Of a stretch of DNA of 64,000 nt, positions 50,529-62,043 are shown piece after piece; within the stretch, counting starts at the first letter, position 1, and the number at the start of each line of letters is the position of its first letter. The translations under genes were made by a program, and so were the position numbers. Where the stretch lies: contig NZ_JAPELX010000001.1 in NCBI RefSeq assembly GCF_026343335.1, positions 4,712,001 through 4,776,000 on the forward strand, given 5' to 3'. The DNA comes from Streptomyces sp. NBC_00078 (GTDB lineage: Bacteria > Actinomycetota > Actinomycetes > Streptomycetales > Streptomycetaceae). Below the pieces are notes generated by a model that made no database searches, was not told the DNA's origin, and saw only the letters and a list, made by a program, of their open reading frames with translations.

Positions 50529-50903
50529 ATGATCTATCACGTCGTGCCGAGCGCCGAGTGGACCGTGAGCCCGGACCGGCCGTATGCCCCCGCCTCCCTC
50601 ACGGACGACGGCTTCGTCCACTGCTCCCCCGACGAGGAGACCACGCTCACCGTCGTCAACTCCTTCTACGGCGACGCTCCCCGGCCGCTGCTCGCGTTGC
50701 TCATCGACGAGGCACGGCTCACCGCGGAGTGCGTGTGGGAGGAGGCGGCTCCCCTGCCCCCGCCGGGAGTCGCCGAAGGCACCCGTTTCCCGCATGTGTA
50801 CGGTCCCCTCGACCGCGAGGCCGTGGAGCGGGTCCTGGTGGTCCGGTGGGACGAGGGCGGCCGGGCCACGGGGCTGGCTGAGGCAGGGGAGGGCGGCGGC
50901 TGA
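50529..50903 (+). CDS. DUF952-family protein
   Basis: 124 residues. MIYHVVPSAEWTVSP opens the domain; the conserved DDGFVHCSPDEETTLTVVNS follows, then LLALLIDEARL and FPHVYGPLDREAVERVLVV. This is a complete DUF952 domain, related by fold to ADP-ribosyl transferase-like (RNA 2'-phosphotransferase) structures; activity not established. The C-terminal 15 residues are Gly/Ala-rich. It begins 28 bases after the sugar-binding gene. Confidence 0.9.
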   Translation: MIYHVVPSAEWTVSPDRPYAPASLTDDGFVHCSPDEETTLTVVNSFYGDAPRPLLALLIDEARLTAECVWEEAAPLPPPGVAEGTRFPHVYGPLDREAVERVLVVRWDEGGRATGLAEAGEGGG

Positions 50904-51020
50904 GGGCCCGGCCCTGCGTGCGCCGTGGCGGCCCGGGCGCGGCGTCCTGGACCAACGTCGCCGTGCGAACGGACCTACCCTGCTGAAGGGGGTACCGCCG
51001 CACACCCTGCGAGGCGATTC

Positions 51021-51410
51021 ATGGTCACGGTCCGCTACATCGTCGACGACGTCGATGCCGCCCTCGACTTCTACTGCCGTCACCTCGGATTCCGTGAGGT
51101 GATGCACCCCGCGCCGGCGTTCGCCATGGTCGTCCGGGACGATCTGCGGCTTGCGCTGAGCCGGCCCGGGGGCGGGCCGGGCGGTGGGCAGGCCATGCCG
51201 GACGGCACGCTGCCGAGGCCAGGCGGCTGGAACCGGATCTCGCTCCAGGTGGCCGACCTCGACGCCGACGCCCACCGGCTGCGGCAGGCCGGTGTGCGGT
51301 TCCGCAACGAGCCGGTCTCCGGCGTCGGCGGCAGGCAGGTCATCGTCGACGACCCGTCCGGAAATCCCGTCGAGCTGTTCGAGCCGGTCCTTCCGGAGGC
51401 GCGTGAGTGA
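51021..51410 (+). CDS. Glyoxalase/VOC-superfamily protein
   Basis: 129 residues with two beta-alpha-beta-beta-beta units: VRYIVDDVDAALDFYCRHLG, FAMVVRDDLRLALS, then RISLQVADLDADAHRLRQAG and QVIVDDPSGNPVELFEP. The metal Glu of the final strand (VELF) is present; other ligands are uncertain. Could be a lactoylglutathione lyase-like or antibiotic-resistance-type protein. The ATG at 51021 has GAGG about seven bases upstream. Confidence 0.85.
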   Translation: MVTVRYIVDDVDAALDFYCRHLGFREVMHPAPAFAMVVRDDLRLALSRPGGGPGGGQAMPDGTLPRPGGWNRISLQVADLDADAHRLRQAGVRFRNEPVSGVGGRQVIVDDPSGNPVELFEPVLPEARE

Positions 51411-51570
51411 GCGGGTGTCACGCGACATGCCATGATCCGCAGCCGTGGGAGGGATGGACCACGCACGGGCGGGCCGCACGCCCGGGCGGCAGCGCGAAGG
51501 CGTGGACCAGGCGACGGCGGGACTCGTGGGCCCCCGCGGTCGGAGCCACGGCGCGTGTGCGGAGGCGTCG

Positions 51571-52086
51571 TCAGCGGCGTACTCCTTCGTCGAGGGTGGC
51601 CCGTACGGCGCGGATCACGTCGAGATAGGGGCTGCCGTGGGCGGCGAGGCCGGTGGCGAGCAGGGTGAGTGCGGCGCGGTGCTCGTGGAGCAGGGCCCGG
51701 CCTGCGTCGGGGCAGCGTGCGGCGAACTCCAGGACGGCGGGGAGGTGGTCGGGCGGTTCACTGCCGGACTGCACCCAGCCGTGCTCCCGGTAGCGGGCCT
51801 TGAGGGCGGCGAGCGAGGCGCCGCGGCGACCGAGGTCGCCGCCCGTGTACTGCGTCAGGCGCAGGGTGCGGCAGGGTGCGCGGTCGAAGGTGGTGACGTA
51901 CTGGGCCGCGAGGTCGAGCACGGGAACGTCCGCGGTGCGGCGGCAGAACCGCCGCAGCGGCTCCGCCGCCGGGCCGGAAAGCCCGCCGATCGACTCCAGT
52001 ACGAGGGCGCGGTGGGCGGGCCAGCGCTGGTCGGGGTAGAGCAGGAGCAGGGAGGCTGCCTGGTGGACGGCTCGGTGCTGGTACAT
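51571..52086 (-). CDS. narJ: Nitrate reductase molybdenum cofactor assembly chaperone NarJ
   Basis: 171 residues. HQAASLLLLYPDQRWPAHRA, ADVPVLDLAAQYVTTFDRAP, CRTLRLTQYTGGDLGRRGAS, then DHLPAVLEFAARCPDAGRAL and HGSPYLDVIRAVRATL are in NarJ order. The characteristic YTxGD.R.RG segment is complete. NarJ inserts the Mo cofactor into NarG. Here the upstream narG is a deleted remnant, narH is absent and no narI follows, so this chaperone has no local client. A TorD-family role elsewhere cannot be excluded. Confidence 0.8.
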   Translation of the reverse strand: MYQHRAVHQAASLLLLYPDQRWPAHRALVLESIGGLSGPAAEPLRRFCRRTADVPVLDLAAQYVTTFDRAPCRTLRLTQYTGGDLGRRGASLAALKARYREHGWVQSGSEPPDHLPAVLEFAARCPDAGRALLHEHRAALTLLATGLAAHGSPYLDVIRAVRATLDEGVRR

Positions 52087-52157
52087 CGGGGCGGTTCGGC
52101 CTTCGGGTCGGGGAACAGCCCTCGGGGTCGGCCGCGGCCGTTCCGGTTGAGCGGATT

Positions 52158-52475
52158 GGCGCGGCGCAGACCGGCCCACCGGGACGGGTGGCGCCGCCGC
52201 TCGGCGGAGTCACCGGTGACCTCGGCCCACGCCGCCACGGGATCGCCGGGCCGTGCGGGGGCCGCGCGGTACATCTCCGGGAGCACGCCCCGCACGTGCG
52301 GGTGGCGCACGCGGGTGGGCGAGCAGGTCTCCTGCGTCTCCCAGGTGATCATGCCGTCCTTGCCTTGGGACCAACGCTCCCGGTAGGGAGGGTCGTTGAC
52401 ACCCTGACGGGTGCGGAAGGCAGCCCGCGCGTCGGGAGTGGCCCGTCGGGCGCCGCACCGTCCCACCGTGCTCAC
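52158..52475 (-). pseudogene. narG: narG remnant (nitrate reductase alpha subunit) with internal deletions
   Basis: The frame contains YRERWS, then KDGMITWETQETCSPTRVRH, PHVRGVLPEMYRAAPARPGD and PVAAWAEVTGD. In intact NarG, a DRW segment, KDGIITWETQ, then YSPTRVRYPYVRGVL and GDPVAAWAEV occur in this order but are separated by dozens of residues; here they are joined directly. Cluster ligands and the Mo-binding body are gone. The frame runs into unrelated sequence before narJ, so narH is lost entirely. Confidence 0.75.
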
Positions 52476-52627
52476 TCCCTACGCAGTCGGCTTTCCGCTT
52501 CCCTCAGCGTGGGGCATCGTGGCGCTGTGAAGTCGTATGACTACACATGGTTGATCTTCTCTATACGGTGCTTTTCTTGCCCTTTGCAATAGTTGTGCTC
52601 GGCATGCGTAGAGATGCGGCCACCGGG

Positions 52628-52753
52628 GTCAGCGTGACCCTCGGTGCCACCCCCTCCACTGCTCTGCGCATGGCTGAGCGGCTGGAGTCCCTGACCCTCG
52701 TCGACCGGCGGGTCAACCCGGACAACCGCCGTGAGGTGGTGCTGCGGCTGCGG
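52628..52753 (+). pseudogene. MarR-family HTH fragment
   Basis: Encodes VTLGATPSTALRMAERLESL, then TLVDRRVNPDNRREVVLRL: the recognition helix and wing of a MarR regulator. Nothing upstream or downstream in frame belongs to the family, so it is a fragment of about 42 residues. It lies next to the decayed nar genes. Confidence 0.6.
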
Positions 52754-52974
52754 AGTTCTTCGACGAGTCCTGTGCCTGCCTCGCCGCTGTCTGTGATCGC
52801 CGCTGTCGCCGTCGCCCGCCGTGACTGCCATCCGTATGGATGTTTCGTGGATACCGTCCGGTAAAGCGCCTGGATTCCCGTTCCGTTCAGGGCGGACTGC
52901 TAACTTCCGCTTCGCTGGCCCCGGTTGACCGCCGGAGCCGCCCACACTCCACAAATGAATCCGGACGGAACACC

Positions 52975-56061
<3,087 letters not shown>

Positions 56062-56117
56062 TAGTCGTCGTCGTCGTGTAGCCGAGGGTCTGGAAGCCCC
56101 TCTTCACCTCTTCGCCT

Positions 56118-56144
56118 GCCCCCGGACGGTCACCGTCCGGGGGC
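56118..56144. terminator. 27-base near-continuous palindrome, terminator
   Basis: GCCCCCGGACGGT and ACCGTCCGGGGGC are perfect 13-bp arms separated by one C, 57 bases after the stop of the large secreted protein. A run of TCGTCGTCGTCG follows that stop directly. Confidence 0.75.
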
Positions 56145-56201
56145 TCTGGCACGATCGCGGTGACTCGATCAGCAACGATCCTGAGGGCGTGGTGGAGAAC
56201 T

Positions 56202-57038
56202 GTGCCGGAGCATGATGTGAACCCGGATCCGGACGGGGGGGACCTGGACCTGGATCTGGACCGGGCCCTGGAGGTCGCGACCGGGCTGGCGGCCTGGGCC
56301 TCGGAGGTGATCCGGCGTCCGCGCACCCCGGACACAGCGACCGACGTACGGGAGAAGGACAGCCCCGCGGACATCGTCACCGACACGGACGAGGCGGTGG
56401 AGGCACACGTCCGGGCGACGCTCGGCCGGGCCTTCCCCGGGCACGGGATTGTGGGCGAGGAGTACGGCCGTACGGAAGGCACCCCGGGCGCCCCGCACTG
56501 GCTGGTCGACCCCGTCGACGGCACGACCAACTACGCCCACGGCCTCGGCTGGTGCTCCTTCTCCCTGGGCCTGGCGGCGGCCGACGGCACCCCGTTGCTC
56601 GGCCTGGTGGCGGACCCCTGGCGGGGCGAGACGTTCACCGCGGTCCGGGGCAGGGGAGCCCACCTCAACGGCACCCCCGTCCGGGCGGCCGGCCACACCA
56701 CCCTCACCGGGCACGTCTTCATGACGGAATGGGCGGCCCATGCCCACTGGCCCGGCATGGACACCCTCCTCGCCACCCTCGCGGACCGCCACTGCACGGT
56801 CCGCGTGATGGGCTCCACGGCCCTGTCCCTGGTCCAGGTGGCGGCAGGCCGCGCCACCGCCGCTGCGATCGGCGAGTTCCACCACGTCGACGGGCTTCCC
56901 GCCCTGCTGATCGCGACGGAGGCGGGCGCGGTGGCGGTGCCCGAACTGCCCGCCTACGACGAGCCGTTGCTCCTCGCGGCGCCTGGTGTGGCGCGGGAGG
57001 CGACGGAGCTGCTGCGCAGGTCGAGGGTCAGCGTGTGA
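56202..57038 (+). CDS. Inositol monophosphatase-family protein
   Basis: 278 residues from a GTG at 56202, five bases after GGAG. SPADIVTDTDEAVEAHV, the metal Glu pair in HGIVGEEYG, and DPVDGTTNYAHG (first signature with both Asp) are intact. The second signature, usually WDxAAG, reads VDGLPA here, keeping the metal Asp but changing the rest. Substrate could be inositol, histidinol or fructose-bisphosphate phosphate esters. Stands alone between a terminator and the convergent injection-system genes. The gap 57039-57222 holds GCGCGATCACCC repeats. Confidence 0.82.
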   Translation: MPEHDVNPDPDGGDLDLDLDRALEVATGLAAWASEVIRRPRTPDTATDVREKDSPADIVTDTDEAVEAHVRATLGRAFPGHGIVGEEYGRTEGTPGAPHWLVDPVDGTTNYAHGLGWCSFSLGLAAADGTPLLGLVADPWRGETFTAVRGRGAHLNGTPVRAAGHTTLTGHVFMTEWAAHAHWPGMDTLLATLADRHCTVRVMGSTALSLVQVAAGRATAAAIGEFHHVDGLPALLIATEAGAVAVPELPAYDEPLLLAAPGVAREATELLRRSRVSV

Positions 57039-57222
57039 CGGGATCGTCCCGGCTGCGGCGCACGACCTCGCCCCGTCCCCCGGCGACATGTCCCCGCGCC
57101 GCCTCCTCCAGCAGGTGCCGGGCCGGCCGGCGGCGGTGAGCGAGGGCCCGAGAGGGCTTCGTAGCGCCTGATCAACCCGCGCGATCACCCGCGCGATCAC
57201 CCCATCGATCAGCCCCGCTCGA

Positions 57223-58734
57223 TCACCCTCGCTGGAAGAACTCCACCTCCGCCAGGGCCAGATGGCGGCCCGGCTTCAGGCCGGTGGCCGAGTGCAGCAC
57301 CAGGCGCACCTTCTTCACGTCGCTGATCCCGGTGGGGATCGGCTGCGCGCCCGGCTTGTCGCTGAGGGTCAGCTCCTTGTCGTGCCGCTCGCCGTCCGCC
57401 GTCGTCACCTCCAGGTCCATCTGGAGTGCGCGCCCCTCGCGGGCGTACTCCTGCGGTTCCTTGGACGCGCCGTTGGTGATGATCAGGTCGACCATCCGGA
57501 ACGGCTTGCCGAAGGTGTACGTCACCGAGGCGCCGGCCGCGGGCATGCCCCAGTAGCGGTTCCTCAGGCCGTCGGTGGTGTTCTTCGCCGGGTGCCCGGG
57601 GATCTGGGCGCTCGCCTCGATGCCCGACGGTGTCACGGCCTTGGGGTCGGACAGCTTGTCGCGGGTGTCCTCGAACAGGGCGCGGCCGGCCGGCAGCAGC
57701 AGGAAGACGCCCGCGCACAGGGCCACCACGACGGCCAGGATCACCAGCAGCCGCACTGCACGGCCCGAACCCGCCCGCACCCGGCGGCGGAACGGCCACA
57801 CGGTCCGCCACCACGGCAACGGAGCGGCCTTCGCGGTCGGCTTCAGATCGGTCGCACAGCGCCGGCAGAACCTGCGGTCCGGCGGGTTGGGCGTACCGCA
57901 GGAGGGACAGGGCCTCCCCGCCACTTCGTCCGGCACCACCGTGGGCCGTACGACGGGGCGTGGAGCCTGTGGCTTCGCGGGGCGCACGGCCACGATGGGG
58001 TCCTGTGCAGGCGCAGGTTCAGGTGCCGGTGTCCCGGGGGAGGCCGGTTGCCGGGGGCCCGGCATGTCCCGGTTGGCCGGAGCGGAGGCGGTGGGGCGGA
58101 CCGGTGGTGCGGCCGGGGGCTGCGGGGGTCGTGGCGGCGTACCGGACACGGCCGGTCCGGGCCCATCTCCCGTACGGGGTACGGCGGTTCCCGAACCGTC
58201 GGCCGTTGCGGACACGCCGCTCGCGGATCCGGAGGATCCGGCGGGGGCGGGTGATGCTGCGGGCGCGGGCGGCGCGGTGGGGGGAGCCTCCCGGGTTTCC
58301 TCGGTGCGGACGTCGGCGGGTCGAGCCGGGGGCGGAGGGCTTGGCGTGCCGTCCTGGCCGGGCGGGGTGTCCGGGCGCTCGCCGGCGCCGGAGCGTGTGT
58401 CGGTGCCCGGCCCGTCCGCCTCGCTGCGGCTCCGGCCGGTCAGCCGGCTGCGCAGCGTCGAGGTGCGGGCAGGTGCGGAGGAGGTGGGTGCGTTGTCCGC
58501 GGACGGTGCCGGCGCCGGAGACTGCGTGGGTGCGCTCGGCTCCGGCTCCGGTACGGACGGCTCTTGTACGGACGGCTCAGGTTCGGACGGCTCCTGTTCC
58601 GGCCGCTCCGGGGACGTGGCCGCCGGGGTGCTCGCGGCCTGTGGCTCTTCCGACCAGCCCAGGTACGTTCCGCAGTTGCCGCAGAAATCGTCCCCGGGGC
58701 CGTTGGACGCCCCGCACGCGGGACATGCGCGCAT
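57223..58734 (-). CDS. Zinc-ribbon membrane protein with C-terminal NADase-type glycan-binding (discoidin-like) domain
   Basis: 503 residues. Zinc ribbon 1 is at the start (CPACGASNGPGDDFCGNCG). A long Pro/Ala/Thr/Glu-rich linker follows, then zinc ribbon 2 at about residue 270 (CPSCGTPNPPDRRFCRRC), a membrane helix (LLVILAVVVALCAGVFLLLP) and an extracytoplasmic beta domain (GIEASAQIPGHPAKNTTDGL, NRYWGMPAAGASVTYTF, LVLHSATGLKPGRHLALAEV). This domain type accompanies contractile injection genes in actinobacteria. It starts four bases before the tail protein I stop, so it is the end of the operon. It may tether or receive the particle at the membrane; this is inference. Confidence 0.75.
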   Translation of the reverse strand: MRACPACGASNGPGDDFCGNCGTYLGWSEEPQAASTPAATSPERPEQEPSEPEPSVQEPSVPEPEPSAPTQSPAPAPSADNAPTSSAPARTSTLRSRLTGRSRSEADGPGTDTRSGAGERPDTPPGQDGTPSPPPPARPADVRTEETREAPPTAPPAPAASPAPAGSSGSASGVSATADGSGTAVPRTGDGPGPAVSGTPPRPPQPPAAPPVRPTASAPANRDMPGPRQPASPGTPAPEPAPAQDPIVAVRPAKPQAPRPVVRPTVVPDEVAGRPCPSCGTPNPPDRRFCRRCATDLKPTAKAAPLPWWRTVWPFRRRVRAGSGRAVRLLVILAVVVALCAGVFLLLPAGRALFEDTRDKLSDPKAVTPSGIEASAQIPGHPAKNTTDGLRNRYWGMPAAGASVTYTFGKPFRMVDLIITNGASKEPQEYAREGRALQMDLEVTTADGERHDKELTLSDKPGAQPIPTGISDVKKVRLVLHSATGLKPGRHLALAEVEFFQRG

Positions 58735-58738
58735 GACG

Positions 58739-59302
58739 TCACCTCCCTTCGTCGGCGGGTGGGCCGGGCAGGACCTCCACCCGGCAGACGGTGTGCACCG
58801 GGCTCATGGCCCGGACGATCTCGCGGACCCTGCCCACGTCCACCCGCTCCTCGCGATCCGGCCACACCCGGACCAGGGGCTCGGCGGGGGGCCGCGGCGG
58901 CAGGTCGGCTCCGGCGGTGCCCGACCACCACGAACCGCCGTCGTCGCTCACCTCGGCGTGCACACCGAGCGCGAGCCGCAGGGCCTCGACCAGGCCGCGC
59001 CGGGTGCCACGCCACCGGTGCAGCTCCACCGCCCGGACGACCGCCTCGCGGCGCCGCTCCACCGGCCACTGCGGATCGTCGGTGGCGCCCACCCACGACG
59101 CCAGCCAGGCCAGGAAGTCCGTCGGAGCGATTCGGGGATCGAGGTAGGCGGGCAGGTTGTCGAGGGTGGTGAACACCGGGGCGAGGACGGTGTCGAGGCC
59201 CGCGGTGAAGCGCTGCGCGAAGTCGTCGTCGGCGTACAGGGCGGGCAGTTGCTCACCGATCGGGTGCCGGCTGGGCAGGCCGGGTACGGCGGCGCGGCTC
59301 AT
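58739..59302 (-). CDS. Phage tail protein I-like baseplate wedge protein
   Basis: 187 residues. RHPIGEQLPALYADDDFAQR, FTTLDNLPAYLDPRIAPTDF, LAWLASWVG, RWRGTRRGLVEALRLALG and VREIVRAMSPVHTVCRVEVL are the recurring pattern of the tail protein I/gpI family in injection systems. It joins the J-type wedge in the baseplate. Its ATG overlaps the stop of the baseplate J gene in an ATGA junction. Confidence 0.85.
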   Translation of the reverse strand: MSRAAVPGLPSRHPIGEQLPALYADDDFAQRFTAGLDTVLAPVFTTLDNLPAYLDPRIAPTDFLAWLASWVGATDDPQWPVERRREAVVRAVELHRWRGTRRGLVEALRLALGVHAEVSDDGGSWWSGTAGADLPPRPPAEPLVRVWPDREERVDVGRVREIVRAMSPVHTVCRVEVLPGPPADEGR

Positions 59303-61269
59303 CCCCGCGCCTCCGGCTCGATGGCCGTGACGACCACCTGGTGCTGGTAGGAGAAGACCAGGGCGCCCGCGGCCACGTCGATGCGGTCGGACGGCGCGCC
59401 GCGCCGTCCGGTGATCGGGTCGGCGGGGAACAGCCGGATGTCCTCCACCAGCGCGTTGCCGGTGGCGCGTTGGAGGATGCCGAACACCTCGCCGTACTGC
59501 ACCGGCCGCCCGAAGGGCCATCCGGTGCCGTCCGGTCCGCCGTGCAGCGGGTTGAGGTGCCGGAACAGCGCGGCGAGCGCCGCGTCGCGCACCCGGTCGG
59601 TGTCGCCCGGCGCCGCCGCGAGCCGGGCCACCACGGTGACGCCCTGGTAGACCGGCGGCTCCACCACGAGGCGGGTGCCGATCAGGCGTCGTTCGTCGAG
59701 GCTCGCGGTGATGGTCTCCAGCACCTGGTCGGAGGGGATCAGCTGCTCGAAGCGAAGCCGGTCGTCGCCCTCGTCGGCGACCGCGTCCGGCACCACCAGG
59801 ACCCGTACCGCGCCGGGCCCGTCCGCGGCGGGCAGACAGCGCACCCGCCGCACCGAGGGCGCCGCCTGGCGGCTGATGATCTCGTAGTCCTCGGCGGTCA
59901 CCGCGCGTTCCTGCATCCGCAGCGCGTCCGGCGCCCGCAGCTTGGCGTTGTCGAGGGTCTCCCCGGGCACGCCGCCGCGCGCCGCCTCCCGGTTGGTGAC
60001 CCGGGCGACGTACGGAACGGAGCTGCGCAGCACGGAGATCGCACCGCGGGCGACATTGCCCGCCGGTCCGCCGCCGGTGCGGTAGCGGGCCACCCTGATC
60101 TGCGTTCCCTTCGGCGGTACGGCGCCGCACTGGCGCAGCGTGCCGTCCGGCTCGCGCAGCACCGGGGGGAACATGAACTCGCCTGTGGTGGCGTCCACGC
60201 GGACATGCCGGTCGGCGGGCCCGGAGCGGCCGAAGTGCTCCACCACCTCCCAGCGCTGCCAGCCCTCGGCGGAGGACACCTCCACCACGGGCGGTTCGCC
60301 GTCCAGGAGGACCGGCGGGCGGCCGAGCCGGAACGTCTGCCCCGACACCCCCTCCGAGGTACCGAGCGGCACGTCGGTCACGGTCTCGGCGTGCTCGACG
60401 GACATGGTGCCGCCCACGGTGAACACCGCCGCCTCGCGCACCGTCGGGGACTCCGAGTAGAACGGCTGGCCCGGCTCCGCCTCGGTGACCCGGCAGCGCA
60501 GCCAGCCGGCCCGGGTGCCGCCGATCACCGACGCCGTGTGCCCGGCCGGGACGTGGACGATGACCTCGCCGGGCCGGTTGAGGCCGCCGGTGGTGTCCGC
60601 GCCGGTCTCGCACAGCCGCCAGCCGCTGCCGTCCCAGGCCTCCCACACCAGCGGGGGCTGGCGCGGGTCCACACCGACGCCCTCCACGCGGCTGTCCAGG
60701 TTCACCGCGACGATGCAGCGCGGCACCGCCGTGGGCAGGCCGAACAGCAGCGCGTCGCCGGGCTCCGGTGTCGCCTGGAAGCACGGCACGTCGCCGCCCT
60801 CGGAGATCTCCCTGGTCCGGTCGGTCTGCTCGCCGGTGCGGGGTGCGGTCACCAGACGCGTCAACTCGCTGGGCACGATGCGCAGTTCGTCCGTGGTCGC
60901 GAACACCACGGCCTCGTCGCTCTCGCCGCTGTCGCCGCGCGCGCTGGTCACCTCGGTGCCCGCGGGCAGCGCCACCGTGTCGGGCTGCGGCGCCGACAGC
61001 CAGAAGTCGACGTCGGCCCCGGCCGCGGCGGGCGGGAACAGGCGGATGCCCAACAGGTCGAGAAACGCGGTGTAGTTCTTGTCCGGCACCCGGTTGAGCC
61101 GGTACAGCAGCTGGTCCACGAGATAGGCGAACGTCTCGATCAGCGTGACGCCCGGGTCGGACACGTTGTGGTCGGTCCACTCCGGGGCGCGCTGCTGCAC
61201 GTACCGCTTGGCCTCGTCGACGAGCTGCTGGAACCGCCGGTCGTCCAGATTGGGGGAGGGCAGAGCCAT
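59299..61269 (-). CDS. Baseplate J-like assembly protein
   Basis: 656 residues from an ATG at 61269. The start, LDDRRFQQLVDEAKRYVQQR then EWTDHNVSDPGVTLIETFAY, is the hallmark of the putative baseplate assembly (Afp11/gp6-like) family. Late segments RMQERAVTAEDYEIISRQAA, VYQGVTVVARLAAAPGD and GRPVQYGEVFGILQRATGNA belong to the J-like wedge. It forms the iris around the spike with gp25. Start and stop overlap the neighbouring genes, consistent with stoichiometric co-translation. Confidence 0.92.
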   Translation of the reverse strand: MALPSPNLDDRRFQQLVDEAKRYVQQRAPEWTDHNVSDPGVTLIETFAYLVDQLLYRLNRVPDKNYTAFLDLLGIRLFPPAAAGADVDFWLSAPQPDTVALPAGTEVTSARGDSGESDEAVVFATTDELRIVPSELTRLVTAPRTGEQTDRTREISEGGDVPCFQATPEPGDALLFGLPTAVPRCIVAVNLDSRVEGVGVDPRQPPLVWEAWDGSGWRLCETGADTTGGLNRPGEVIVHVPAGHTASVIGGTRAGWLRCRVTEAEPGQPFYSESPTVREAAVFTVGGTMSVEHAETVTDVPLGTSEGVSGQTFRLGRPPVLLDGEPPVVEVSSAEGWQRWEVVEHFGRSGPADRHVRVDATTGEFMFPPVLREPDGTLRQCGAVPPKGTQIRVARYRTGGGPAGNVARGAISVLRSSVPYVARVTNREAARGGVPGETLDNAKLRAPDALRMQERAVTAEDYEIISRQAAPSVRRVRCLPAADGPGAVRVLVVPDAVADEGDDRLRFEQLIPSDQVLETITASLDERRLIGTRLVVEPPVYQGVTVVARLAAAPGDTDRVRDAALAALFRHLNPLHGGPDGTGWPFGRPVQYGEVFGILQRATGNALVEDIRLFPADPITGRRGAPSDRIDVAAGALVFSYQHQVVVTAIEPEARG

Positions 61270-61691
61270 CAGTCGGCGACCATTTCCTCGGCCCCCTCCT
61301 CGGAGGGGATCGTGTAGAAGGGAAAGACCAGGTTGCGCCGGTCGTTGGTGGTACGCACCGTGTAGTGCACGTCGATGTAGAGGGTCCCGGCCTCGACCGC
61401 GTCGAAGGCGACCACCACGTCCTCCACGGCGATGCGCGGCTCCCACCGCTCCAGGGCCTCGCGCACCTGCTGGGCGATACGTCCGGCGGTGGCGCCGTCA
61501 CCGGGAGCGAAGACGTAGTCGTGGATGCCGCAGCCGAACTCGGGGCGCATCGGCCGCTCGCCCGGTGCCGTGCCGAGGACGAGGCGGATGGCCTCCTCGA
61601 TCTCCTGGGCCCGCTCGACCATGCCGATCCCGCCGGTCGGCCCGACCCGCATGGGGAACGCCCAGCCGCGCCCGATGAAGCGTTCACTCAT
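61269..61691 (-). CDS. GPW/gp25 baseplate protein
   Basis: 140 residues. RGWAFPMRVGPTGGIGMVER, IRLVLGTAPGERPMRPEFGC (the EPR-type motif of gp25), GIHDYVFAPGDG and IDVHYTVRTTNDRRNLVFPF are diagnostic. The gp25 wedge links baseplate to sheath. It overlaps the PAAR stop and the J start by single bases (TGATG). Confidence 0.92.
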   Translation of the reverse strand: MSERFIGRGWAFPMRVGPTGGIGMVERAQEIEEAIRLVLGTAPGERPMRPEFGCGIHDYVFAPGDGATAGRIAQQVREALERWEPRIAVEDVVVAFDAVEAGTLYIDVHYTVRTTNDRRNLVFPFYTIPSEEGAEEMVAD

Positions 61692-62008
61692 CACACGCCC
61701 CCGATCAGGACGTTGAGGGCGCCCATCATGACCATCGCGCCGCAGGTCGACTGGTCGCGCTGCCGTGCGGCCGGCAATCCGCCGATGAGGACCTGGCCCT
61801 TGGCGAGCGAGCTCGGGTCGGGCTTGATCACGTTGGCCGGTCCCAGGGCGGCGTGCGGCGGGATCGGGCAGGCGACCAGGCTGCCCACGACGGCGGCGGG
61901 CTTGCCGCCGATCCACACGGTGGCCACGGCCCTGGCGGCCATGGGCGGCGGGGTACCGACCGCGCCGCCGTGGCTGGTCTGGTCGCCGGTACGGGCTGCG
62001 GCTGGCAT
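61691..62008 (-). CDS. PAAR-domain spike tip protein
   Basis: 105 residues: PAAARTGDQTSHGGAVGTPP, then VWIGGKPAAVVGSLVACPIP, HAALGPANVIKPDPSS and VLIGGLPAARQRDQSTCGAM. Repeated PAAR-like strands with metal-binding His/Cys make the sharp tip that caps the VgrG trimer. The ATG at 62008 has AGGAG seven bases upstream. Confidence 0.92.
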   Translation of the reverse strand: MPAAARTGDQTSHGGAVGTPPPMAARAVATVWIGGKPAAVVGSLVACPIPPHAALGPANVIKPDPSSLAKGQVLIGGLPAARQRDQSTCGAMVMMGALNVLIGGV

Positions 62009-62043
62009 TGGGAAGCTCCTTGCGACGGGTAGGGGACGGAGGG

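Noticed and set aside
52547..52864. Intact 105-residue regulator
   Set aside because: Only about 42 central residues match MarR; both ends are unrelated.
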